Source of the DNA: Spongilla lacustris
Taxonomy: Eukaryota; Porifera; Demospongiae; Spongillida; Spongillidae
NCBI GenBank assembly: GCA_949361645.1
Contig: OX442416.1
Span: 8,692,370 to 8,756,369, forward strand
DNA length: 64,000 nt
Reading direction: 5' to 3'
The notes beneath the pieces were generated by a model, which saw only the letters and a list, made by a program, of their open reading frames with translations, had not been told where the DNA came from and did not search any database. Shown here piece by piece: positions 32,870-44,999 of the stretch. The translations under genes were made by a program, and so were the position numbers. Within the stretch, counting starts at the first letter, position 1; each line of letters begins with the position of its first letter.

Positions 32870-34990
32870 TACATGTACATGTACATGTATGCATTTAATG
32901 GAATGAAAATTTTAAATGCATACAATACCATCAAACAAATTCATAGCTTGAGGAATAAATGTACACACCTACATAATGAGGAAAAAAGTTTCTGACAGGT
33001 TTTAAACACATGTACATGTACATGTGTAGCTAATGCTTACATGTACACATACAATGTACACGTGTATGTCATCCACGAAACACTCAGTGTAAAACTAAGT
33101 CAGTTATATTGTATAATTGATTGGTGAAACTTGTTACATGTATGCTTAATAAAAAGAAGTTATCAATCTGCTGAATATTTAAAACAAGGAAATGTATCAA
33201 TATTTATATTTCAAAAAATACATGTAGCTGGCATTAGCTGTTCTTACACACCACCATAGAAATAATACCATCAATATTTTTTCCACCTTAAGAAATAAAT
33301 GCACCATCAGACCTACATGTAGATGAAACCCTGCATGGGACCTCACATGACTGGTCCATTGCTGCAAAGCACTAAAGATATGTTTGTGTACAGGGATACA
33401 TGTACATGTACATGTCTTGATGTGTGTTGCTACAACACTTCAATTCTACTTACAGGTACATGTACATGTAGTTTCAAACGTATCTGTTGACATCTTGCAC
33501 AATGTGGGTAGTTTGTTTTTGTTTGTTTATTAATTTATCCAAACAGCTTAAAAATCTAAACAACAATTGCAATTAAGATGTCACTTGATACATTTGTACA
33601 TGACTGATGTGTACAGCTTCCAATTGTATACACCAATCAAGATGTGATTTATAACTCCATACAAGTATACAGTGTGATTTTGAATGCTACAAAAGCATTG
33701 AAATCGTATTTTTAAACCAGTCGTTATGAACAGCATAACTACATGTACATTGTAGCACACTACACAAAGATACATGTACATGTACATGTACATGTAGTTA
33801 CAAGTACATGTTGGTTCAGATATATATGTTGTAACTGCTTTTTATTTTAGCGAAACACCATGAAGTACATAAGGGTTGAAATCATATTTAAACTAGTAGA
33901 ATTTAATACACAAATTGATAGCTACAGTGTATGGGGATTGATTAAAGGACTCTTTTTATCTGAATAATAAAATCTACATGTACGTGGAATATTCCAAGTA
34001 CAACTATTTTTTATTTGCTTGCAAAGATCATATTTTCATCATTTTATTTCGTTGCAGGGATCACAAAAGATGGCTGCACAGCCTGTTAGCCACAGCTGTT
34101 CAAATACAGTGATAATGCTTGTGGTGAAGAAGCATGCGGCACATTTTGTGGACAGTCCTCACATGACTGGTCCATTCTGGCAAAGCACTAAAGACTTGTT
34201 TGTGCATTTACATGTAGATTCAAATCCTATACATGCATAACAGGAATAATTCTGCTATATTTCTAATCCTATACCATCTCCAGACATTCTACCCACATGA
34301 CTGGTCCATTCTGGCAAATACTAAAGTGTGTGCATTTAGATAACAGGGATAAATCTGCTATGTTTTAACCCTTTAATCTCCAGACATCCTATGCGTAGGA
34401 CCATAATTATAATAATCTTATTGCAAATCCATATGAACAGGAACAAATCAAATCTCATTGTACTGTAGAAATGGTTATCAATTAAGAAAATACTGGTACA
34501 TGTACATGTACATGTAATAGTGCAGGGAAATCACAGCGATGCAAAGTAATACAGCCTATGTCAAACTACAGTAGAGCATGAAAAGAATGCAGGAATGACA
34601 TCTAACATAATTGACAATTTCTGTGCAAATGTTAAAGCTACAATGTACATTTCATGCCAGTTTTAATAATGCCCTAATATTTTTATTTACATGTACAGAT
34701 TATGAAAAAAGCACTTGTAACATATACTATCCTTCATAACCGGTTATCTTCACAATTCTTCACCTTGTGAAGGATTTTTAGATAATATTATTGGTCCCAA
34801 AACATCTAATTTTACAACTGTAGAGTGATTTTCATTCAAACACAGTGATAATGCTTGTGGTGAAGAAGCATGCGGCACATTTTGTGGACTTGGCCACGTG
34901 CAAAAGTTATTAACACGCCTACAGTGTACCATGCAGATATTTTGTTTTTCAATGGTTCTTCAAATTATGCACTAAACACCATTAATGCCA
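32870..34990. other. Intronic spacer with interspersed repeats
   Basis: No exon found. It contains copies of the CATGACTGGTCCATT and CCTGTTAGCCACAGCTGT repeats and, at 34370-34510, a partial relative of the piggyBac-like MITE (CTATGCGTAGGACC). An inverted TACATG palindrome lies at about 32868-32893. Confidence 0.5.
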
Positions 34991-34997
34991 CACCAAC

Positions 34998-35096
34998 CTT
35001 AGTGGCCTGATTGATATTGGCTCCAGCTTCAATGAGCTTCTTTACTACATCAAGATGTCCATTAAAACTGGTTGTCCACAATGGACTCCGACCATC
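34998..35096 (-). CDS. Ankyrin repeat exon (33 codons)
   Basis: The minus-strand exon starts DGRSPLWTTSFNGHLDVV, continues KKLIEAGANINQATK and ends at AAG|GTTGGT. That donor is weaker than the others and is shared with 36317 and 41884, so it is inherited. It forms a subfamily with those two. Confidence 0.85.
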
Positions 35097-35099
35097 CTA

Positions 35100-36310
35100 C
35101 ATGTACATGTACAGGGTAATAGATGAAATGTAACACCACAATTGAGTGGATGTTGTGTATCTCGTTAGAAAATACTCAGGATCTCCAAAGGATATAATAT
35201 TTCAGGGAAATCACAGCGATGCAAAGTAATACAGCCTATGTCAAACTACAGTAGAGCATGAAAAGAATGCACACTGACGTGTATTCCTCCTGAATCACAC
35301 ACACAGTGAAATGCTTAAATAGCCAATAGAAAGTTCTAGAGCATGCATGCCCACACATGTATAATTAACACCTATAAGCAAGCCAGGTCATGCCAAAGCA
35401 TGTTCCCACAAAAGACCAAATCATTCTTCCTATAACTATTACAGGAATGAAGCACTAAAGACCTGTTCTTGCTAGGGGAAGGTTTGTTCTACCCCTCTCA
35501 AAATATGGAGGGATCATCATTAACCACTTCACAGTGTGATTTTGAATGCTACATGTAAAGCACAACCACATGCACATGTCTTCATGTATTGCAACCTTTC
35601 TGTTAAGATGACCGCTTAAATAATTATACTCCATTCTAAGGACTAAAATTATCTTCCAAGTATTACAGGAATGACGTCTGTTAACATAATTTACAATTTC
35701 TATGCAAATGTTAAAGCTACGTTTCATGCCAGTTTTGATAATGCCCTAATATTTTTACTTACAATGTACATGTACATGTATACAGATTATGAAAAAAGCA
35801 CTTGTAACATATACTATCCTTCATAACCGGTTATCTTCACAATTCTTCACCTTGTGAAGGATTTTTAGAATAATATTATTGGTCCCAAAACATCTAATTT
35901 GATGTCAATACTCTGTAGTTTTTTTTGGAAACTGTCATCGATGAAACATTCAGTGTGACATAATACAATTTCTTGCTAGTTATATACATGCACATATACA
36001 TACATGTATATAATCATAATGAATAAATGCACATATTCACAGCTAGAGAGGTTAATTAAAGGACTGGTTAATCTCAGTTAGATACATGAATGCTGAATTA
36101 AAAGAAGTGTTTGATCTGAGTAGGATACACATACAACTGTAGAGTGATTTTTATTCAAACACAGTGATAATGCTTGTGGTGAAGAAGCATGCGGCACATT
36201 TTGTGGACTTGGCCACATGCAAAAGTTATAAACACACCTACAGTGTACCATGCAGATATTTTGTTTTTCAATGGTTCTTCAAATTATGCACTAAACACCA
36301 TTAATGCCAC
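35100..36310. other. Spacer with local duplication
   Basis: No exon found. Pieces of 34520-34890 recur at 35205-35270 and 35700-36200 (for example CACAGCGATGCAAAGTAATAC, and the CATAACCGGTTATCTTCAC block), so the intron preceding each ankyrin exon was duplicated with it. Confidence 0.6.
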
Positions 36311-36316
36311 ACCAAC

Positions 36317-36415
36317 CTTAACATCCTGATTGATATTGGCTCCAGCTTCAATGAGCTTCTTTACTACATCAAGACGTCCATCAAAACTGGCTAGCCACAA
36401 TGGACTCTGACCCAA
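36317..36415 (-). CDS. Ankyrin repeat exon (33 codons)
   Basis: The minus-strand exon follows the acceptor CATTAG, starts LGQSPLWLASFDGRLDVV, continues KKLIEAGANINQDVK and ends at AAG|GTTGGT. The usual GH at the end of the first helix is GR here. Confidence 0.85.
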
Positions 36416-36454
36416 CTAATGGATGAGAGCAGTTGCATATACACTGCAATACAT

Positions 36455-36620
36455 GAGCAGGAGCGGATGCAATATTTTGGTGAGGGGGGGGGGGGGGGGG
36501 GGTCTGACATGAATAAGAGATTAAGTGGCAGAGCATGCGGGGTTAAAGGGGTTATAAAAAATATTATTCATTGTAAAATTATATTCATAATCCAACCCCT
36601 GGCCCCCTCCCTGTATCATA
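36455..36620. mobile_element. Degenerate copy of the GCGGATACAGG MITE
   Basis: AGCAGGAGCGGATGCAATA, a G run (36485-36502) and CTGACATGAATAA correspond to the left part of the MITE at 46796, and CCCCCTCCCTGTATCATATG to the right end. It is heavily diverged with no clear target duplication. Confidence 0.55.
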
Positions 36621-37221
36621 TGTAAAGTTGTTACTACTTTGAATGGTTAAAATACATTTCATTATGCAGTAATGAACAGCAAAACGTGCACAGTAAACAG
36701 ACATGTACACGTACATTTATCAGATAGTTTTTTTAACACAATGTTTCTGCCATCCATGAAACACTCAATGTAATACTATTTCTTACATGTACATGTACAT
36801 GTCTATAATCATAACGAATAATTTTAAATTTAATACACAAATCAATACATGTATACAATGTATGTACATGTAGCTATGGAGATTGATTAAAGGACTCTTA
36901 GATCTGAATAATGAAATCTAAGTTGAATATTCGAATTACATGTACTATTTTTATTTCTTTGCAAAGATCACAATTGAATATACATGTATTTTCATTGTTC
37001 ATCTAATGGATGAGAACAGTTGCATATACACTGTACACATAAACAGTGTCGTTACATTGAATGTTACAAAATCGTTAAATTACATGAACAGCAAAACTTG
37101 CACAGTACACAAAGATGTACACATGTACATGTACCCTCATATTGACATGCAATGTCTGCATAAATCATCACAATGTAATCTGAGGACTAAAGAGACTTCA
37201 TCTATGACACACACATCTCAC

Positions 37222-37320
37222 CTCATCAGTGGCATCTACATTGGCCCCTCCATCCAGCAGCCTGATGACCTCATCAGTATTGCCATCTTCTGCTGCACCT
37301 CTTAGCTTCTCTTCTAGTTC
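37222..37320 (-). CDS. Ankyrin-type repeat exon (33 codons)
   Basis: The minus-strand exon follows the acceptor ACCGTAG, starts ELEEKLRGAAEDGNTDEV, continues IRLLDGGANVDATDE and ends at GAG|GTGAGA. It resembles the exon at 1341-1439, at the opposite end of the array. Confidence 0.8.
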
Positions 37321-37329
37321 CTACGGTGA

Positions 37330-38360
37330 TATCACCTTGGGTATACAGACACACCAGAAGGTGGGACCCTCCCACACTAATGTAGGGGCATTGGATCCAT
37401 GCACTCCAAATGCACTTTCATTTGGGTACTAAACATAGGATCATTCCCATGAGAAGGGGGAACCTTCCCTGGGTCTGGAGGTATAACAGCACTCTTACAT
37501 AACATGCTCCATGTTGCCATCTTATGACCCACCAAAGCTATTAAACAGGACAAGCAAAGAAGGGCAACACTTGAAATGACATTTCCAACTACAGGCCAGT
37601 AGGGGCACCCATGCAGTACACACTCAAAATGAGGAGGGAAAGGAGCTATGCATTTTGTGTAGTATTGTCCATCATGCAAGACTTTTTATGTGCACTCATG
37701 TCCACAGTGTTACATATATGTATGATCTTTAGATGCACTCAAAGAATCGAACACACAAAAGGGACATGGGTGATATGACCCCTCCCATACACATTAACCA
37801 TAGTTATATTGTATACTACTGCAATGTAATGCTTGTAAGAGTTAAAAACACACATCTAGTTTGAAGAGACAAAATATATCCGTTCAGTGATGAAATGGCA
37901 TCCCATGGCTTGTAAGAGTTATAAACGCACATCTACATGTACATGTAGTTTGAAAACACTGTACATGTGTATTTTCTACTTGGACCTAAAAATGGATGGT
38001 AATATACATGTACATGTACATTGCGTACATGAATGGCTAAGATCTACATGTATTGCCTACAGGAGGAATTCAGCTTATAATTCATTTAGTACTGGGGTCA
38101 CAAAAGGTGTTAATAACAAAAAGTAAATAGTCATGTGATGCTTTTTAACTTTGAATATATATAGAAAAATAGTCCTACGCTGTAAAATTTGCATTTGAAT
38201 GACACAATTATATATCTATATAATTATACAAATAAAACACATTTTCAAAGCATTTACTTTACATACCTTTTGCCGTGCAACAGTTAAGTGGGCGGGGGAA
38301 TTCTTGGGATCAAAAAGTTTGATTCTTTTGGAATCTGGTATTTCCATTTCTTGCCTAAAT
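37330..38360. other. Spacer without recognised gene
   Basis: AT-rich sequence with TACATG runs and no exon with convincing boundaries. An open frame at 37377-37679 has no recognisable domain. Confidence 0.5.
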
Positions 38361-38364
38361 GAGG

Positions 38365-39307
38365 TACAGGGTGACTGTAGACATAGGAGGTACAGGGCGA
38401 CTGTAGACATAGGAGGTACAGGGTGACTGTAGACATAAGAGGTACAGGGTGACTGTAGACATAGGAGGTACAGGGTGACTGTAGACATAGGAGGTACAGG
38501 GTGACTGTAGACATAGGAGGTACAGGGTGACTGTAGACATAGGAGGTACAGGGTGACTGTAGACATAGGAGGTACAGGGTGACTGTAGACATAGGAGGTA
38601 CAGGGTGACTGTAGACATAGGAGGTACAGGGTGACTGTAGACATAGGAGGTACAGGGTGACTGTAGACATAGGAGGTACAGGGTGACTGTAGACATAAGA
38701 GGTACAGGGTGACTGTAGACATAGGAGGTACAGGGTGACTGTAGACATAGGAGGTACAGGGTGACTGTAGACATAGGAGGTACAGGGTGACTGTAGACAT
38801 AGGAGGTACAGGGTGACTGTAGACATAGGGGGTACAGGGTGACTGTAGACATAGGAGGTACAGGGTGACTGTAGACATAGGAGGTACAGGGTGACTGTAG
38901 ACATAGGAGGTACAGGGTGACTGTAGACATAGGAGGTACAGGGTGACTGTAGACATAGGGGGTACAGGGTGACTGTAGACATAGGAGGTACAGGGTGACT
39001 GTAGACATAGGAGGTACAGGGTGACTGTAGACATAGGGGGTACAGGGTGACTGTAGACATAGGAGGTACAGGGTGACTGTAGACATCGGAGGTACAGGGT
39101 GACTGTAGGCATAGGAGGTACAGGGTGACTGTAGGCATAGGAGGTACAGGGTGACTGTAGACATAGGAGGTACAGGGTGACTGTAGACATAGGAGGTACA
39201 GGGTGACTGTAGACATAGGAGGTACAGGGTGACTGTAGACATAGGAGGTACAGGATGACTGTAGACATAGGAGGTACAGGGTGACTGAAGACATAGGAGG
39301 TACAGGG
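38365..39307. repeat. 26-bp minisatellite, about 36 copies
   Basis: The unit GTGACTGTAGACATAGGAGGTACAGG repeats head to tail with only scattered point changes (GGGGGT, TAAGAGG, GGCATAG variants). The unit length is not a multiple of three and the minus strand of the unit has no stop in any phase. All three minus frames therefore stay open for more than 300 codons with the same 26-residue period (TVTLYLLCLQSPCTSYVYSH type). I do not call a gene. Confidence 0.95.
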
Positions 39308-39345
39308 AGATAGTGTCCAATATAAGTAACTGATGATAGTGGAGA

Positions 39346-39597
39346 GTGCGGAAGGGGTCTATAGGAGGTTTGGGGGGACGCTATAAGCAGAAATTGAATT
39401 TAGCGATAGCGACTAAATGTAATCTATTCGAAACCCAAGGGGCTTTAGTACAGACGGGCACCACCTATTTAATTGGCGATAGGCGAAATGATTTAGTTCT
39501 ACGTAGTACAGATGGCCATAAAGTGATAGTGAAGTCATTCCAACCTTCTTGCTCTAGGGGAGCGCGAAATCGCTTAATAACATGCACATGTATCTAA
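39346..39597 (+). CDS. Open frame of unknown function beside the minisatellite
   Basis: Codons 8-75 (GLGGRYKQKLNLAIATKC, then LVQTGTTYLIGDRRNDLVLR) look less biased than the surrounding repeat DNA and lack the TACATG signature. The last codons (TCTCI) run into a TACATG run, so the true end may be a splice donor upstream. No domain recognised. It may be an exon of an unidentified gene or chance. Confidence 0.25.
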   Translation: MRKGSIGGLGGRYKQKLNLAIATKCNLFETQGALVQTGTTYLIGDRRNDLVLRSTDGHKVIVKSFQPSCSRGARNRLITCTCI

Positions 39598-40023
39598 ACT
39601 AGAACTCAGCCGTTTTTCACCTTTACTTCGATCGTTGATGTGAAACTTGAAACTGGAAATCCCAGCAGTGGTATTTGAATTCAGGCAACAGTCACGTGAT
39701 AACGTGTGCATTAATCTATTGTTGTTAAAAAAAAATTAATCGTGTTTGCTGTCGATCCTTCAAAAAAACTGTGTCAGTAAAATAAATGGACTGTGAAAGT
39801 TGCATTCAACCATACCAGGCCAGGGCCATATGCCATACCGGTATGCAATCAGCAAGTTTTTGAAATCAGCTAATAGTGTTTATGTATTTGAAACTACTGA
39901 CAGTCCAATGACCAAGCAAAAAATGGTAAGTGTCCCCCAATACTTGAGGCCTTGCTGTCCAGGTGTGAAAGCCTTCTGCCCCAGAATTTTCCACAAATGG
40001 AGGCGGTAGTAATGAATCACACA

Positions 40024-40027
<4 letters not shown>

Positions 40028-40088
<61 letters not shown>
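40028..40088. repeat. (CA)n microsatellite, about 30 units
   Basis: An uninterrupted CA dinucleotide tract. Cys-Val open frames on the other strand come from it. Confidence 0.95.
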
Positions 40089-40089
<1 letters not shown>

Positions 40090-40090
<1 letters not shown>

Positions 40091-41880
40091 TTACCAAGAT
40101 CGTTCGTTGTTTGAGTTTGCAGTTCATCATCCTTCATGGAATCATTATGTGATTTAGCAGAAAAATCACATGCATTTGATTTAAATAACAATTTTAGTGT
40201 GCAGATATACTAATGACTTAGCAACAATTTCATAACACCAACAGATAAAATAAAAACAGTTAGTTACAAATGCATGTCTGCAACTACTCCAGTCCACAAC
40301 AACAGAATTAGTGCATCCAATATAAGGAGACATAGGCCCATGGTTCAGGAATGTACAGCCAGCCAGGATACTTCTTTCCAAGAAGTCCAGCAGATCAAAG
40401 GACTCAACCAAGCTGCAGTTGATGAAATAAATATATCATAGTGTTATGTAAGCACACATTGGTGGCATGTACACGTTCAATGTGTGCACAGTTTTTGTAC
40501 AGCTGCTATAGTGAGCTCTCTTTAGAAAAACTACAAACCCAAACACAGTGGCCAAATTGAACCTTGCATTACAAGTGCTGTCAAGTTACAGTTTCAACTG
40601 TATCAATACATGTTGTATGTATATCTACATGTGTAGCTTTGCTGTGCTCTTATTTGTGCTGAGGTCAGTAGGTGGAGTTAAGCCTTAGGAGGAGCTGGCA
40701 TAACATTCTATGTGGGTTAGCACACACATTTTGGTGTAAAAGATACATGTACATGTATAAAGCACCTTGAAAGAAAGGTTTAATACAGTAGCTAAACTAA
40801 CGACTACAAATGCCTACAAACATCTATATGTTTAGGAAATAAAACCACTTGAACATATTGGATTACTTTAGTCTTAATCTATCCTTCCCCAACTAAACAT
40901 GTACATGTGCATGTGCACGAGCACCCCATATTGTACTACAGGCAATGTACTGACTGTTAATGAAGGTCATTCTAATACTTCAATCAATGCTGGAAAAGCT
41001 GACTGATAATAAATAATTGAATAAAGGTCCATGAATAAAGGTATGGCCATACATGTACATGTACATTGTATATTTCACCAAAGTGCACTGTAATAAATGT
41101 AAGTACAGGGATCAGTGGAATGGTCAGAATAAGATAGTACCTACAGTTAACAAGCTCCACACACCAGTGCTAAACTTCATGGTGGGGTTGTCCCACACAC
41201 TCAAGTGCAGCACGTATCCACCGTGTATCAGTCTGTGCTGCACAGAGTCTCCAACAAGATGGATGCCATCACAAAGAAGGTGACAAGCAGGTGCTGTGAC
41301 CAAAGGGAGGACACACACATCAGTAGTGTCCACACCACCACACTCATTGCTGTGCAATACATCACCACAAGCAGCAGCATGTATTTCACACCTTAAATAG
41401 TAACCCAATAAACAGTTAAGAATTCAAACAGCAAAAGAAGACATACATGTACATGTATGCTTGTGAAAAAAATCAATATCAGCTTTAAAGGTTAAGATTA
41501 AAATCTCAAAAACCCTGATCACATGCAGTAGGTACATTTACACACAGGTGCTTCACAATCAAAATTTACCTGTATTACATGTACATGTAGGTATTATTAG
41601 CCAGAGCCATAATGCTGAGATCCCTGATGCCGGCTGCTGGAGGTTTCTCAGAGAACATTTAATAATGATTTTAACAATAACGTATATACATGTACGTAGT
41701 TTAGTGGTGTAATTTTGTACACGTAAATAAATGCGTATTTTATTTATCCCATTCAATAGTTAGTTTAAAAATAATTGCTTGTTTATACTACATGTACATG
41801 TACATCAGCATTTAAGAGAACATTTAGCAACAATTATCTGGTTCTTCAAATTATGCATTAAACACCATTGATGCTGTACC
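40090..41880. other. Region with possible but unassigned exons
   Basis: Open stretches near 40265-40415 and 41180-41400 have locally higher GC and several GT/AG-like boundaries on both strands. Neither frame gave a recognisable domain or consistent splice chain. A short block at 41590-41650 (minus strand GCATCAGGGATCTCAGCATT) recurs in inverted orientation at about 9730. Confidence 0.35.
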
Positions 41881-41883
41881 AAC

Positions 41884-41986
41884 CTTATTGGCCTGATTGA
41901 TCTTGGCTCCAGCTTCAATGAGCTTCTTTACTACATCAAGAGATGTCCTCTAAAACTGGCTGTCTGCATTGTGGACTCTGACCATC
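41884..41986 (-). pseudogene. Broken ankyrin repeat exon
   Basis: It aligns with 36317-36415 and 34998-35096 at both splice sites (CATTAG acceptor, AAG|GTTGGT donor), but is 103 bp instead of 99. It shifts frame after DGQSP and reaches a stop before the LIEAGA motif, which is still visible in the shifted frame. Confidence 0.85.
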
Positions 41987-41989
41987 CTA

Positions 41990-42920
41990 ATGGATGAGAA
42001 CAGTTGCATATACACATGTACAGTGTTCCTTGGAATGTTACAAAATGGTGGAAATCACATTTTATTATGTACAGTGTACATGTAGCCATGAACAGCAAAA
42101 AACTTGCACAGTACACAATTACCACATGCATTGAGCTACTCAGATCAATACATGTATATACATATAAATAGTAACCCAGTGAACTGATCCTTCTTAACAC
42201 AAGGTCAATTCAGTTTCACATTGCACATGCCTCTCTGTGTACATGTATATCTAGTACAAGTGTGCACATGTGAACTGATCCTTCTTAAGGCAAGGTCAAT
42301 TCATAGGTACACATTGGCAGTGATTGATGTCAAAACTTGTTCATTGCAACACAAGTCAACCATTTAGCAATATTCATTCTACACACATGTACATGTAACC
42401 TTCAGGTGATCACAAACAACAATGTACAGTAGGTATACAGGGTGTTTAATAAATTAACCAATTCAAACAGCAAAAGAAGACATATGTAAATCAATATCAT
42501 CTTTAAAAGTTACAATGTGTAATTCAATATTGACTAGATTCTTTAAAATCCTCAACAAAGGGGTTTAGCTACATGTACAGTTGTATGATGCAGGTTGTAT
42601 GCAGTAGGCACATGTACACTGTACATGTACATTGTATACTGGGTGTTCCACAATCAAGAAAAATCATTATCAATAAATGATTTCTAACAAAATTAATTTA
42701 ATTAATTAATTATAATTTGATGCTAGGTACAAAATAGGAACAAGTATAATATTTACATAAACCAGCTATTACTGGAATGATTTAACTTTCCTTACATGTA
42801 CATGTACATGTACATATTTCGTTTTCTTTGAGACAAATGATCTTCAGAGCTAACTTTGTCAAAATGCAAAAATACACATGTATGTTCCTGTTGTTTCTGT
42901 ACATGTAGTTATGATAGATA
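41990..42920. other. Spacer, no gene seen
   Basis: AT-rich sequence with TACATG runs. ATGGATGAGAACAGTTGCAT at about 41990 recurs near 36420 and 37004, next to or near other ankyrin exons. Confidence 0.5.
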
Positions 42921-42924
42921 CATG

Positions 42925-43115
42925 TACATGTAAGTCCAATTTTTTGTATTGACATGCACAAGAGACATAGTCAAATTGATGATGGCTGCCTGCAGTGAAG
43001 GCCCAGTTCTTTGCTTAGCTGGGCAAGTACATGTAAGTCCAATTTTTTGTATTGACATGCACAAGAGACATAGTCAAATTGATGATGGCTGCCTGCAGTG
43101 AAGGCCCAGTTCTTG
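42925..43115. repeat. Tandem direct repeat, period 103 bp
   Basis: The block starting TAAGTCCAATTTTTTGTATT and ending GAAGGCCCAGTTCTT occurs at 42931 and again at 43034 with near identity. A diverged inverted relative of its GCAGTGAAGGCC...CTTAGCTGGGCAA part is at about 46090-46145. Confidence 0.9.
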
Positions 43116-43249
43116 GGCAAAAGTTGTTTGACAGTACAGTTTACACTTTACTTTGGCACCAATGAATTTCGAATACGCTTACAAAGTGCTCACACACGTA
43201 CTGAATTAACATGTACACATGTAGCTTGGGTTCCAGAAAAACTAAAAAA

Positions 43250-44103
43250 GGTTCTACTGTGCTTTTCTTTCTCAGGTAGGCTGACGGACCAAATCCTACG
43301 AGTAGGACCAATATTTGAAAATTCATTATAAATACTGTACATATGCAGATTTTTCGCATCCATTTCTTTACTTCTGTTTGATGTGTCTATCATGCTAAAT
43401 TTTCCAATTGTCAATCTATTTTTTAAATCACACTCTTGGTTACACGATGCAAAAAAAACAGATGCGGTGCTTAAAAATTCATTATGTGGAGAATTTAATT
43501 GTCACAGGAAAAAGTACAACAAGTATAACTTTATTTGAATGTTTTTTTTTTTGAAGCATGATGTGTACATACGTTTATACATTCTATGGCAGTATTCTAA
43601 CTCTAATTGGTTTTGCCATTTTTTACACACTGTACGTTTTCAAGATTTAATCCATTAACTTTGCTATTCCAGCAACATGCGCCTGACCAATACATGTACA
43701 TACACCTACATGTATCATTCATATGCTTGTGGAGCTAGCAAATTCCTAAACTACAATGTACTTATTTATATGCTTAGTGCCAAAGACTTGTCTTACTACC
43801 CCCTTCTTTTAACATGTTGTTATGATCTTTCCAACATTACTGTACTTGTTGGTACTTAAAGTTGATTTGAGATTTGCCGAAAACACATCTTTTAGCACTG
43901 CAGTATTGACTGTATTTGACAATCCTTGGAGAATTGCAAGGAAGTACATGTACCAGTATTTTCTTAATTGATAACAATTTCTCGTACAATGAGATTTTGG
44001 TTTGTACTCTGTTCATATCAATTTGCTAAAAGATAATTTTTACTTGCGTCCTATGTGTACGATGACAATCCTATGTGTAGGACGACGGGGGATTAAAGGT
44101 TAA
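43250..44103 (-). mobile_element. piggyBac-like element relic
   Basis: In reverse orientation this matches the MITE at 11428-12072 over most of its length (for example AAAATCTCATTGTACGAGAA and the TTGTCAAATACAGTCAATAC region). Its preserved end, GGATTAAAGG followed by TTAA (44100-44103), carries two CCTAYRYGTAGG-like motifs. The other end near 43280 keeps TCCTACGAGTAGGA but no clear TTAA. Confidence 0.75.
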
Positions 44104-44583
44104 CCACACGATCAAATTAAAATAATATTTACTTATCACATCAAAGATAACATCAGCCAAATTAAAGAGCATGGTGGTGAGAGGCATCTTAGCTAAACAG
44201 TTGGATGTCCTACATGTGCATGTACCCACCCCCTTTGTTTTGACAATACAGTTTACACTTTACTTACACTTCCAGTTGTACTAGTGCTCACTGAATGCTA
44301 GAGGTTGTTCAGAACTGAGCATAAATTCTACTCTGGTTTTTCCACGTATGCTTAACAAGTTTAGACAGCCCAAAGTGAAATCTATGGTGTATGTTTAATA
44401 TTCATTAGGTTATCCTAGGACCAGCCATGCCAGAGATACTAATGTGCAAAGACCAAAAGGTGATGCAAAATACCTAATGATTGTATTTTTTATATAACAT
44501 GTAGGGCTATCGCATCAAACAACTTTTGCCAAGCTAAGCAAAATACGAGGCAAATTAAATACCCCGGTATTAATATTACAGAC

Positions 44584-44872
44584 CTTCAATTCTATCATAA
44601 ATTTTATTAAACGAAGCTGTACTCTCGTTTGTCAGTTGAGTTAATGAGACAAAATGCACAGGCTTTACTGGTCCATGCTTTGCTTGCTGTACTAGTATTA
44701 CTACACCACAGCAGAGATCATATGATCTCTGACCACAGATAATAGAGCCTCTTACTACACTAAGTAACGCGAACGTATATGTAAAAAGTTCAAGAATTCT
44801 TACTTTCGGCGGGATGTCACTTGTAGGTCCTTGATGCGCTTCATCGACACTGTTGTTACGCACGTGCACCAC
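44584..44872 (-). pseudogene. Duplicated exon-like pair, copy 1 (frameshifted)
   Basis: Two minus-strand blocks are conserved with 46140-46440: GACATCCCGCCGAAA before a GTAAG donor (ending 44804), and GCAAAGCATGGACCAGTAAA (within 44584-44690). In the frame best supported by comparison, the second block reads AWTSKACAFCLINSTDK. One extra base then breaks it before the conserved FNKI segment. The CxxCL...IFD pattern is loosely like a ZAD-type zinc-binding motif, which is a guess. No identity is assigned. Confidence 0.45.
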
Positions 44873-44999
44873 AACAAGTTGTCTGGTACCCAGCCCTTTG
44901 AATATATGTAATGTATGTTCACTTTAATCTGGGGCAGATCCTCTTATTTGGACGTAGGGAAAGTTTTATTTCATATTTTTATTTATAGGGCTGGGTAAC

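Larger units (their letters stand above)
1341..41986 (-). other. Ankyrin-repeat exon array (host gene locus, minus strand)
   Basis: At least ten separate minus-strand exons each encode one ankyrin-type repeat. They lie between recognisable AG acceptors and GT donors, start and end at codon boundaries (phase 0-0) and are 99 or 102 bp long, except one of 78 bp. Transcript order runs from about 42 kb down to 1.3 kb. Repeats in the middle carry the canonical pattern TPLxxAS..GHxDVVxxLLxxGA. Ankyrin repeats are helical protein-binding modules. No start codon, signal or partner domain could be placed, so the gene's overall product is unknown and it may be several related genes or a decaying array. 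Introns are filled with duplications and transposons. Exon order and co-transcription are inferred. Confidence 0.7.

Noticed and set aside
38365..39307. CRISPR-like array
   Set aside because: The repeats are contiguous without unique spacers and the DNA is eukaryotic. The 53-bp and 15-bp arrays at 27360 and 26541 are also spacerless.
38216..39320. Three overlapping minus-strand open frames of 321-350 codons
   Set aside because: They are the three phases of the 26-bp minisatellite; frame openness follows from the unit sequence and not from coding selection.
41124..41408. Minus frame with several Cys and His residues as a host exon
   Set aside because: No family recognised, and another minus frame over the same DNA is equally open and hydrophobic, so no frame could be chosen.
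44576..44872. 98-codon frame starting VVHVRNNSVDE
   Set aside because: It has no ATG at its start and reads through an apparent intron. Comparison with 46140-46440 favours other frames for the conserved blocks.
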